From positions 868,001-932,000 of the forward strand of contig NZ_CP009518.1 of assembly GCF_000970325.1 (NCBI RefSeq): DNA of 64,000 nucleotides. The letters are read 5' to 3'. Positions 32,664-39,790 of this stretch are shown here, one piece after another. How positions within the stretch are numbered: position 1 is the stretch's first letter; each line of letters begins with the position of its first letter. This DNA is from Methanococcoides methylutens MM1 (lineage in GTDB: Archaea; Halobacteriota; Methanosarcinia; Methanosarcinales; Methanosarcinaceae). The notes beneath the pieces were generated by a model. It saw only the letters and a list, made by a program, of their open reading frames with translations, did not search any database and had not been told where the DNA came from. Both the position numbers and the translations under genes were made by a program.

Positions 32664-33278
32664 ATGGAAAAGAAAGATGTATTTTTTGCGATAATCCTTG
32701 CAGTATCCCTGTTCTCATTATCATTGCTTCTTTTTTCACAGGGTATGTCAGATCTTTCTGTTTCCCTGAAGGACGGAAGTACTGTTGGAGTAGAGGTTCC
32801 TCTTATGTTCCCAATAAATTCGGTCTTCCTAATGCTTATTATGGCATCGGTTGCAACCTATTGTGCTACAATGTTCACCTCGGACATATTCAGTTCAGGT
32901 AAGCAGAATCTGCCTGAAGCGGGTGAGTATCTTTCTGATTCGATTGTCAGCTCCGAATCGTTTAATGATACTGCCCCAATGCCGGAATTGCATAATTCAG
33001 CCACTGACATATCATTATCTGTCGATCCGGTCAGTAATGTTGAGAACCCAGATGACACTGAACACAAAAAGGACCTTGTTGCAAGGGTTCTTGATGGTGA
33101 TTCTCGAAAGCTGTACAGGATCATAGCTGAAAAAGAAGAGATCCTCCAGAGTGAACTGGTTCTGGAATCCGGATTTTCTAAAGTAAAGGTAAGTCGGATT
33201 CTTAAAAAGCTTGAAGATAAGTCACTGATCGAAAGAAAGCCTTATGGAAACACAAATAAGATCAAGGTTTCATTGTAA
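32664..33278 (+). CDS. Membrane-anchored winged-helix regulator
   Basis: A 204-residue protein with two transmembrane helices (about residues 7-26 and 51-73), a serine-rich linker and a C-terminal winged helix. The winged helix carries KLYRIIAEKEEILQSELV, then SGFSKVKVSRILKKLEDKSL and IERKPYGNTN, in the style of archaeal COG2512 regulators. It probably senses a membrane or outside signal and binds DNA on the inside. ATG 32664 follows GAGGGGATCTGGC. It is co-directional with the secreted protein upstream, a natural sensor candidate. Confidence 0.75.
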   Translation: MEKKDVFFAIILAVSLFSLSLLLFSQGMSDLSVSLKDGSTVGVEVPLMFPINSVFLMLIMASVATYCATMFTSDIFSSGKQNLPEAGEYLSDSIVSSESFNDTAPMPELHNSATDISLSVDPVSNVENPDDTEHKKDLVARVLDGDSRKLYRIIAEKEEILQSELVLESGFSKVKVSRILKKLEDKSLIERKPYGNTNKIKVSL

Positions 33279-33340
33279 GATTAACAACAAATTGATGTAA
33301 CCATCGGTTATGAAAAATCTGCTTCTTCGACCAATTTCTC

Positions 33341-34081
33341 TCATTCCATCTTCTTCAGACAAAGACAATAAACCTCGATCCCAGCACCACGACATGCCGT
33401 CATCCTGCTGCTGTCAATGCTCGCACAGACGATTCCCAGTCGTATATCCTCCGGATCAACTCCGTACTTTTCAGCATAAGGCAGATTGAACCTCTGCACC
33501 TGGCCGATGGCATTGTCCCTTGCGTTGATCTCTATCTCTATCAAGAAGTGCTTTCCCTGCTCATCGATAAAGACTGCATCAATTCTGCCGCCATCAACCT
33601 CCACTTCGATCTCTTTGAAAATCAGTCCGGGCTCGATGAGTTCCGGAAGGCTGGTGATCATCCTTGAGATGTCATCTTCGGAAATGTAGTTTGAGTCCAG
33701 AGCATCTTCCACGCTGGAGGAATTGAGAATAAGGTTCAGGTACTGGACAGCGGTCGTTAATTTGTTGTTCTTCACATTTGGGTGGACTGAAATATCCTTT
33801 CCATCGCGTGAATGAATGAGGATACCTACATTGCTCAGGTTCTTCTTGCGGGAGATGGGAAGTGATCCCCTGCCTTTGCTGACAACACCGATTGCGTTCT
33901 TCCTGCTGATAACCCGGATGGCTTCGATAAGTTCGTCCTTTTCGTCATCCCTGAGATCCTCTATGGCCAGTATCTCAAAGTTGCACTGGTGACTGTCCCT
34001 GATGTTCTCCAGTGAGTCAACGATCTGCCGAATCGTTTCTGCTGGTGTATCTTCCCTTGTGTAGAACCTGAAAGTATCCAT
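33341..34081 (-). CDS. NucS/DUF91-like nuclease-fold protein with altered active site
   Basis: A 246-residue protein. The C-terminal 100 residues fit the EndoMS/NucS-type PD-(D/E)XK fold: GGRIDAVFIDEQGKHFLIEI is followed by ARDNAIGQVQRFNLPYAEKYG and a closing GAGIEVYCL strand. The catalytic core of this family normally reads D...ExK. Here the motif is IEIEIN, with glutamate in the lysine place, so activity is uncertain. The N-terminal 110 residues (opening DTFRFYTREDTPAETIRQIV) are not recognised. The gene is convergent with the regulator at 32.7 kb and lies 43 bases behind the DUF364 gene. Confidence 0.6.
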   Translation of the reverse strand: MDTFRFYTREDTPAETIRQIVDSLENIRDSHQCNFEILAIEDLRDDEKDELIEAIRVISRKNAIGVVSKGRGSLPISRKKNLSNVGILIHSRDGKDISVHPNVKNNKLTTAVQYLNLILNSSSVEDALDSNYISEDDISRMITSLPELIEPGLIFKEIEVEVDGGRIDAVFIDEQGKHFLIEIEINARDNAIGQVQRFNLPYAEKYGVDPEDIRLGIVCASIDSSRMTACRGAGIEVYCLCLKKME

Positions 34082-34123
34082 TCTGTAATTCCTTTTCCGG
34101 CGGAGATTCTCTCAAATATTGTC

Positions 34124-34921
34124 TTACTTCACAAACGAGAACTTCTCACCGCATTTTTTTAGCAAATGCTTCGTGCCGCCTGCTTCGCTGACGACCTTTA
34201 GCATAGTGTCCGTATCGTTTATCCGTGTTCCCATCACCGCAGTGAATCCCTTATCATAGAATGGCTGTGGCATCATCACTGCAGAAGGACCGAGAAGAAC
34301 GGCCTCACGTGCGTTTCCCTTCATGGATATCAGTTCTTCCGTTGTTCCGTTCACCAGTGTGCTGGCAGTGATTATGACAACATCTGATCCAGAGAGTACT
34401 TCGGCAGCCTCGTGCTCCCGAACAACATTTATTCGGTCATCAAATATGTCCTTCTTTTCGATAACCGTAAGCTGGTCTGTGATCTTAAGTATCCTTGGTA
34501 TCATAGGGCTGAAATGGCCTACCATTCCAACTCTGTCGCCTGGTTTTATAAGGTCAAGTACATCGGCATCGGAGAATGTATACTTCTCAGGATTGCGGTC
34601 GCATATCATGGTCGCCAATGCATTCAATGTTGCCACTCCGACAACAGCTTTGAGAGTGTTATCCGAGAGTACCATTTCCATGATTTCTGATGCAGGCTTT
34701 CCTGTCATATCTCCTGCTTTTGGCAGTGTAGAACAGTGAGCTGAATTTGATTGCGGTGATTGGGGCTGTGTGGCTGCAATTCCTCCGTAACCACCTGTGA
34801 TCTTCACGCCACTGTAGACGACACCAACCCTGACATCTTCCACGTAGATATCATCAAGTGCTCCGTCGAGTTCCTGCCTGATCTGATCAAGTAGCATTTT
34901 CATTAATGAATTATTTTCCAT
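34124..34921 (-). CDS. DUF364/DUF4213 protein
   Basis: A 265-residue protein of the COG2014 family, whose members have an N-terminal enolase-like part (DUF4213) and a C-terminal Rossmann-like part (DUF364) and are suspected to bind metal chelates. Family features are VRVGVVYSGVKI early, VGVATLNAL in the centre, DRVGMVGHFSPMIPRI and DVVIITASTLVNGTTEEL. It lies 88 bases downstream of the amber-interrupted ModD-like gene on the same strand, with an 11-base tandem repeat in the gap. DUF364 genes are often near molybdenum or iron uptake genes, so a metal-related role is possible. Confidence 0.75.
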   Translation of the reverse strand: MENNSLMKMLLDQIRQELDGALDDIYVEDVRVGVVYSGVKITGGYGGIAATQPQSPQSNSAHCSTLPKAGDMTGKPASEIMEMVLSDNTLKAVVGVATLNALATMICDRNPEKYTFSDADVLDLIKPGDRVGMVGHFSPMIPRILKITDQLTVIEKKDIFDDRINVVREHEAAEVLSGSDVVIITASTLVNGTTEELISMKGNAREAVLLGPSAVMMPQPFYDKGFTAVMGTRINDTDTMLKVVSEAGGTKHLLKKCGEKFSFVK

Positions 34922-34948
34922 CTTAGTTCCGCCCGGGAGAGTTTTCCT

Positions 34949-35000
34949 CTTCTTCTTCTCTTCTTCTTCTCTTCTTCTTCTCTTCTTCTTCTCTTCTTCT
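34949..35000. repeat. 11-bp tandem repeat, polypurine/polypyrimidine
   Basis: The unit CTTCTTCTTCT is repeated about 4.7 times without interruption (34949-35000). In the transcription direction of the flanking genes it is a pure GAAG-type purine tract, between the stop of the ModD-like gene and the DUF364 start. Such tracts change length easily and can form triplex DNA. Confidence 0.9.
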
Positions 35001-35009
35001 ATCTCTTTC

Positions 35010-35801
35010 TCAGACCCTGTCTATCTTTGTTGTAAGGTCAAAAGGCTTTGCATAATACGGTGCAGTGGTCACGACGATATCAACAGCTTCTGCGTATGCT
35101 GGTATATCCTTGAACTCGATGCCACCAACTGCGATCTCGAGTTTGGGGTTGATCTTGCGAAGCTCGGGAGCAACTTCCTTTAGCTCTTCCGGTGTGTAGT
35201 GATCAAGAAGCAGTACATCCGCGATCGGGGCATATTCGAAGACCTCATCCCTTGTCCTTGGCTCGATCTCGATCTTCCTCATTGAGTTGAGTTTTCCAAA
35301 AGTTCCGACAACGTTAAAGTGATTTTGTGTTATAAGGACCGAATCGCTCAGTGAGTTGCGGTGGTGATCTCCATCTCCTGCTCTTACGGCCTTAAGCTCG
35401 TACTTTCGGAACCCTGGATGTGTCTTCCTGCTGGTTGCAATTATAACATCAGGGTTCACTGCCTTTGCAGCATCAGAGATCATTTTTGTCTTTGTTGCAA
35501 TGGCACAGGTCATGGAAAGGAAAGTCTGTGATATTCTCCAGAGTTTGAAGATAGTCCTGAGGTCGCCTTCTGCTTCGAAGAGTATGGAATTTTCCTCAAA
35601 TCTTTTTCCGTTATCCAGAAATGAGGTCACCTACAGTCCTTTTTTTTCATGGAATTGTGCAAGGTCGTCTGCACAGGCTGCAATGCCTGCATCCCTTGAG
35701 ATGATCTTTATTGTTCCTTCTCCCTCGATCTCCAGGAGTTCGGTTGTCTCATCCCCATAGGGACAATCTTCAAGTAAATAATGTTCGAATGCTTCTATCA
35801 T
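35010..35801 (-). CDS. ModD/NadC-like phosphoribosyltransferase with in-frame amber codon
   Basis: The open frame runs from ATG at 35801 to TGA at 35010, 263 codons, interrupted once by TAG at 35633-35631 (codon 57). Both sides belong to one quinolinate phosphoribosyltransferase/ModD-type protein. Before TAG are LLEDCPYGDETTELL and ISRDAGIAACADDLAQF, the N-terminal domain. After it are SRKTHPGFRKYELKAVRAGD, GDHHRNSLSDSVLI, LLLDHYTPEEL and AVGGIEF. Total length is normal for the family. In this group of methanogens TAG can be read as pyrrolysine, so this may be one full-length protein. Alternatives are a nonsense mutation, or separate translation from GTG 35630 right after TAG. AGGTGAAAGG precedes the ATG. 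Confidence 0.75.
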
Positions 35802-36394
35802 CCTTTCACCTGTTGTTATAGATTGATGTAGCCAGTAGCCTGTTTTACGGAGTCTTCTATATGCGTGGCAATATCAGGGAGTCTATAAAAATGTTGTTAA
35901 CTTTCTCTGAAATTAACGGTGTTACCTAATTATTCGACACAGTCTGGCGATCAGGATAATAAAAGAATTACAATTCAAAACAGTAGTTGGAATTTTAATT
36001 CAGTCTGACAGACTATCGCGGTCCGAAAAGCTGGCAGATATGAAGATAGCCGGATATCCGGCAGCAAGCACGCCAGATATTCCGGTATTTCTTCATAACT
36101 GATGTTTATTTTTTGTACCGGTCCTGTCAACGTGTCGATTAGTATGCTTCCCGAGTTCCGGAGTAGATGGTGTACGAGTGCAGACGGGTGGCATATGAAA
36201 GACAGAAGAAATTCCGGCCCTGTCATCTTAATGTCAGATGGGACATTCGGATCATTATTTAATTTTGATCATGTCCTGTTCAAAGCGTTATGTCTTCGAT
36301 ATGTATGAACGAACATATCGGTTATAAATTTATCGATTGAACGACGGTCCATTTTTCCGACAAATTGATATTTGCAAAAAATTATTGCTATAGC
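35802..36394. other. Gap of about 590 bases with only doubtful small frames
   Basis: Two overlapping short open frames exist on opposite strands: 35975-36226 minus, 83 codons, and 36102-36308 plus, 68 codons. Neither has a ribosome site or a recognisable product. The minus frame (starting MTGPEFLLSF) looks somewhat more protein-like, with a balanced composition. A TATA-like TTATAAATTT at about 36323-36332 may serve the NIF3 gene. The 35880-35960 part is AT-rich. Confidence 0.3.
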
Positions 36395-37135
36395 ATGGAA
36401 CTATCAGAAATAGTAGGAATACTGGAAGAGATCGCACCTCCCGAGCTTGCAGAGGAGTTCGATATTGGAAGGATCGGCCTGACCCTTGATCTGGACAATG
36501 ATATCAAAAGGATCGCAGTTGCCCTTGATCCTACGGAATATGTATTGGAACGTGCAGCCCAGATCGATGCAGACCTGCTAATAACCCATCACACATTGAT
36601 ATTCCATTCTGTTAACCTAATCTCAAAAGAGCTTGCAGGTCTTCTGAAGATGGCTCTTGATAATGGAATTTCACTTTATTCCATGCACACAAACTATGAC
36701 CGTGCCGAAGGTGGTGTCAATGATGTGCTGGCCCGTCGCCTTGGTCTTGTTGATGTGAAGGATGTTGGTATGGGCAGGGTCGGCAGGATCGATGAATGCT
36801 CTGCAGACGTTTTCGTGAACCATGTTTCAAAAAGCCTCAACACCCATCTGCAGTATGTGGGCGAGAAAGATTCCATAAAGAACGTGATGGTCTTTGGTGG
36901 AAGCGGATTCAAGGATGATTTCCTTGACATAGCAAGAGAGAACAATGTGGATGCCTATGTTTCTGCCGAGCTAAAGCATGATGTATTGCGCAATTACGAT
37001 GACATGCTGCTTGTGGATGCAACGCATTATGCCACAGAGAACCCTGCAATGGAGGAGCTTTGTGAACGTCTCAAGAACATGCTTAACATCGATGTGGAAT
37101 TCATTGACAACGATCCGTTTATCGGAGTGATATGA
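36395..37135 (+). CDS. NIF3/DUF34 family metal-binding protein
   Basis: A 246-residue protein of the NIF3 (DUF34) family, annotated in some genomes as GTP cyclohydrolase type 2, though its true role is unresolved. The dinuclear metal site is recognisable: LLITHHTLIF with two histidines, the HTNYDRAEGGVND segment with histidine and aspartate, and a C-terminal DATHYATENPAMEEL with histidine and glutamate. The length is that of the short archaeal form without the inserted domain. No clear Shine-Dalgarno is present at ATG 36395, and upstream in-frame codons add nothing conserved. The next gene starts on the base after the stop. Confidence 0.88.
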   Translation: MELSEIVGILEEIAPPELAEEFDIGRIGLTLDLDNDIKRIAVALDPTEYVLERAAQIDADLLITHHTLIFHSVNLISKELAGLLKMALDNGISLYSMHTNYDRAEGGVNDVLARRLGLVDVKDVGMGRVGRIDECSADVFVNHVSKSLNTHLQYVGEKDSIKNVMVFGGSGFKDDFLDIARENNVDAYVSAELKHDVLRNYDDMLLVDATHYATENPAMEELCERLKNMLNIDVEFIDNDPFIGVI

Positions 37136-37372
37136 ATGAGCTCAAAAGAAGAATTGGATGAAGTCGAAGTAGTGGCAGAAGAAAAAAAAGAAGATGAAGC
37201 AGATGAAATGACCGAAGATGAGCTGGATGAGTTGATGATGCAGCAGTCTAAAACCCCTGGTTGCAAAAAGCACAGGGGATATGGAAAATTTGATAAGCCT
37301 GCAGTTAATCGCGGGGTTGCTGTGAGTTCTGAATCCGGTAAAGAAAAAGCTGAAAAAGAAAAGCAGAACTAA
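37136..37372 (+). CDS. Small highly charged protein, unknown function
   Basis: A 78-residue protein whose first 45 residues are mostly glutamate and aspartate (for example VVAEEKKEDEADEMTEDEL). A short conserved-looking KTPGCKKHRGYGKFDKPAVN region and a lysine-rich tail follow. It probably has a disordered acidic arm and a small basic end that could bind nucleic acid, which is inference. It starts directly on the stop of the NIF3 gene, so the two are coupled. Confidence 0.65.
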   Translation: MSSKEELDEVEVVAEEKKEDEADEMTEDELDELMMQQSKTPGCKKHRGYGKFDKPAVNRGVAVSSESGKEKAEKEKQN

Positions 37373-37380
37373 AATTCACA

Positions 37381-37426
37381 AAAGAGGAAATGAAGTGATT
37401 CATTTATTAATCAATTTTCCTCTTTC
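37381..37426. terminator. Inverted repeat between convergent genes
   Basis: AAAGAGGAAA (37381-37390) and TTTTCCTCTTT (37416-37426) are complementary and flank an AT-rich loop. The element lies between the convergent genes ending at 37372 and 37448 and can serve both directions. Confidence 0.5.
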
Positions 37427-37447
37427 ACATGTTTTGAACTTTTAGAA

Positions 37448-37984
37448 TTATTCTCTTTTCTTATTATCAATAACTCTTTTTCCGCATTCCATCGGTACGA
37501 TGGTCAGTTCCGCATCACCGAACTCCTTCTTGAGGGGTTCTTCCTGTGCGATCCTGTCCATTGTAAGGGCAACTGCAGCTACTTCTGAGTGAGGTTGGTT
37601 TCCAACAGCAACGTTCCAGTCGGCCAGATCATATATTTCAGAAGGCACTTTCTCAGCACCAACTACGATCATTAATTTCTCGCAGCCTTTGATCTCCTCA
37701 GTTGCATCTGGAAGATTTATGCCATACATGGAAAGGTGGCAGACCTTGCCTCCCTGTTCTTTCCATTTTTTGATCTCCCCCTTCCAGCTGACATCGTTCT
37801 CGACATAAAACTTTCCTCCCCAGCGCTCAGCTACATCTTCGATAGCATTCTTGATGCCTTTATCGTTGGATGCAAGGAGCATTCCCTCTGCACCAAGTGC
37901 CCGGGCGGTCAGTCCTACGTGAGTTGTTATTCTCTTGTCTCTCTCAGGACGGTGTCCCAGGCGGAGTATTACCACTCTTGGCAT
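37448..37984 (-). CDS. trm56: tRNA (cytidine(56)-2'-O)-methyltransferase
   Basis: A 178-residue SPOUT methyltransferase of the archaeal aTrm56 family, which 2'-O-methylates C56 in the T loop of tRNAs. The family start PRVVILRLGHRPERDKRITTHV is present, as are the SAM-knot segments LMIVVGAEKVPSEIYDLADWNVAVGNQPHSEVAA. ATG 37984 gives the usual N-terminus, and ATG 37993 overlaps the AMP phosphorylase stop. It is the second gene of a two-gene unit with AMP phosphorylase. Its target base C56 is replaced by U in the tRNA-Cys of this window. Confidence 0.9.
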   Translation of the reverse strand: MPRVVILRLGHRPERDKRITTHVGLTARALGAEGMLLASNDKGIKNAIEDVAERWGGKFYVENDVSWKGEIKKWKEQGGKVCHLSMYGINLPDATEEIKGCEKLMIVVGAEKVPSEIYDLADWNVAVGNQPHSEVAAVALTMDRIAQEEPLKKEFGDAELTIVPMECGKRVIDNKKRE

Positions 37985-37989
37985 TTGTC

Positions 37990-39510
37990 TCATATCTCCT
38001 TGAAGCTCTGGATGCGTTCCAGGAGCATTCCTTCTGCTATGAATGGTGGTCTTGTATTTGCGCTCTGGAAAGCAGTATCCATCTTTGCCTCTTTCTCAGC
38101 GTAGATCGTCAGTATCTTTTCTCCTTCCTTGATCGGTTCGCCCTGCTTTTTGTGCAGTACAAGTCCCGCTCCTTTGTCATTTGGAGCCCCGGCAAGCCTT
38201 GCGATCTGAACGAGCCTTTTGTTGTCAAGCTCCAGGATATATCCGTTGGTTGGTGCAATGATGTCTTTGTTAAATTCGCCCACAGAGATGTCCTTGTGAG
38301 TAACGTTCGGGTTTCCGCCCTGTACCTCGATGATCTGCTTGAACTTTTCAAGTGCTTTTCCGTTCTTCAGGGTCTCGATGGCAAGATCGTATCCCTGGTT
38401 CTTCATGGCCACTCCGCCCATCTCGAGGAGCATTCCTGCAAGGGATGCACTCTTTTCGATAAGACTGTTAGGACCATCAAAGTTCTCAAGGACCTTCAGA
38501 GCCTCGATAACCTCAAGGGCAGGACCAATTGTCCGCCCGACCGGTGATGCGCCGTAGGTCAGGGCACAGTCCACATCCATTCCGAGCCTGTCTCCAAGAT
38601 TGATCAGGTCCCTTGCAAGCTTTCTTCCTTCCTGGACGTTCTTTATCTTTGTGCCGGGGCCGGTGGGTATGTCCATGACAACGTGGGTCGCACCAATGGC
38701 GCCTTTTTTAGCCATAATTGAAGCCAGCATCTGGCAGTGTGGGTCAATGGAAAGCGGGTACTCGACCTTAATGAGCTTGTCATCAGCAGGTGCAATGTTC
38801 GTTGCTCCTCCCCAAACAAGTACTCCTCCTACTTCTTCCGTCATCTTCTTGATCTCATCCGCATCGAACTCTACCGGTGCAAGTATCTCCATCAGGTCGG
38901 CAGTTCCACCGGCACCTGTTATGGCTCTTGAGCTGGTCTTTGGTATTATCAGTCCGTTAGCTGCAACGATCGGTACGATCAGCAGTGAGATCTTGTTTCC
39001 GGGTACTCCGCCTATGGAATGCTTGTCCATGATGATCTGTGAGTCGAACTCAAGCTTATCTCCTGTGTCAATCATGGATCTCGTAAGCCATTCGGTCTCG
39101 TCATCGGTCATGTCGTTGATGTATGTTGAAGTAAGGAAAGCTGCAAGCTCGATCTCACTGAGGTTTTCCTCTACAATGTCCTTCACAAGTATCTCGACCT
39201 CTTCCTGAGTAAGCTTGTTGCCGTCCATGACCTTTTTGATTATATATGTTGATCTTGGCCTTTCTGCAGGGAATACCTCAATGGTCTCGGTCCATTCCCT
39301 TTGCATTGCCTCTTTTACCTCATGGTAAAGGCCGATCATTCCCGGTGAAATCATATCTTCGGTAAAATCCACGATAGCAGTAAGTGTTTCATGATTCTTT
39401 ATTCGGACACGGTCTCCTTCATTTACGCCGAGTTCCTTTGCATCGATGGTATTCAGGATAACTTTGTATTTACCGACCTTGATATCAATAGGTTGTACTT
39501 TTAGTTGCAT
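37990..39510 (-). CDS. deoA: AMP phosphorylase
   Basis: A 506-residue nucleoside phosphorylase of the archaeal AMP phosphorylase family, the first enzyme of the AMP-to-RuBisCO (type III) salvage route. It releases adenine from AMP and yields ribose 1,5-bisphosphate. An N-terminal double-psi beta-barrel-like domain of about 85 residues distinguishes it from thymidine phosphorylase. The catalytic core shows KHSIGGVPGNK, the SSRAITGAGGTADLME segment and PTGPGTKIKN. The ATG at 39510 lies behind AGGTGAAAGC, and an in-frame GTG at 39519 is less likely. The stop overlaps trm56. RuBisCO itself is not in the window. Confidence 0.9.
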   Translation of the reverse strand: MQLKVQPIDIKVGKYKVILNTIDAKELGVNEGDRVRIKNHETLTAIVDFTEDMISPGMIGLYHEVKEAMQREWTETIEVFPAERPRSTYIIKKVMDGNKLTQEEVEILVKDIVEENLSEIELAAFLTSTYINDMTDDETEWLTRSMIDTGDKLEFDSQIIMDKHSIGGVPGNKISLLIVPIVAANGLIIPKTSSRAITGAGGTADLMEILAPVEFDADEIKKMTEEVGGVLVWGGATNIAPADDKLIKVEYPLSIDPHCQMLASIMAKKGAIGATHVVMDIPTGPGTKIKNVQEGRKLARDLINLGDRLGMDVDCALTYGASPVGRTIGPALEVIEALKVLENFDGPNSLIEKSASLAGMLLEMGGVAMKNQGYDLAIETLKNGKALEKFKQIIEVQGGNPNVTHKDISVGEFNKDIIAPTNGYILELDNKRLVQIARLAGAPNDKGAGLVLHKKQGEPIKEGEKILTIYAEKEAKMDTAFQSANTRPPFIAEGMLLERIQSFKEI

Positions 39511-39635
39511 TGCTTTCACCTTTAACTCTGTGCTACTTTTGTTTTTGTGGATAAATAGATTTACATTGGTAATGCCGTATATTGTTCAATTATTTTGTCT
39601 GGTATGACCAATATACTTTTATAAGCAAAATTATA

Positions 39636-39651
39636 ATTATCATAATGATGA
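39636..39651. promoter_or_regulatory. Palindromic element upstream of secretion operon 1
   Basis: ATTATCATAATGATGA, a near-palindrome matching the perfect ATTATCATTATGATAAT found before the second secretion operon. Both are followed, at different distances, by AATAGAGGACA (here 39711-39721). A TATA-like CTATATAAG lies at about 39675-39683, just downstream. The rest of the 39511-39790 gap shows no gene. Confidence 0.55.
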
Positions 39652-39790
39652 GAATGGAGTATTATCTGCGGTAACTATATAAGCCGTAGGAGCATACTCT
39701 TTTTGACAACAATAGAGGACAGGCATGGGGGCCTAATATGTTCTTATTGTTGTTATCAGTAAGGAATGGCATTACCAAAGGCGTGGTATA

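Noticed and set aside
35010-35630. Separate gene starting at GTG 35630
   Set aside because: It would lack the N-terminal domain of its family, which is encoded in frame just before the TAG. There is no good ribosome site. It remains a fallback explanation only.
35975-36308. Two opposed small open frames of 83 and 68 codons
   Set aside because: No ribosome site, no recognisable family, and they overlap each other. At most one could be real.
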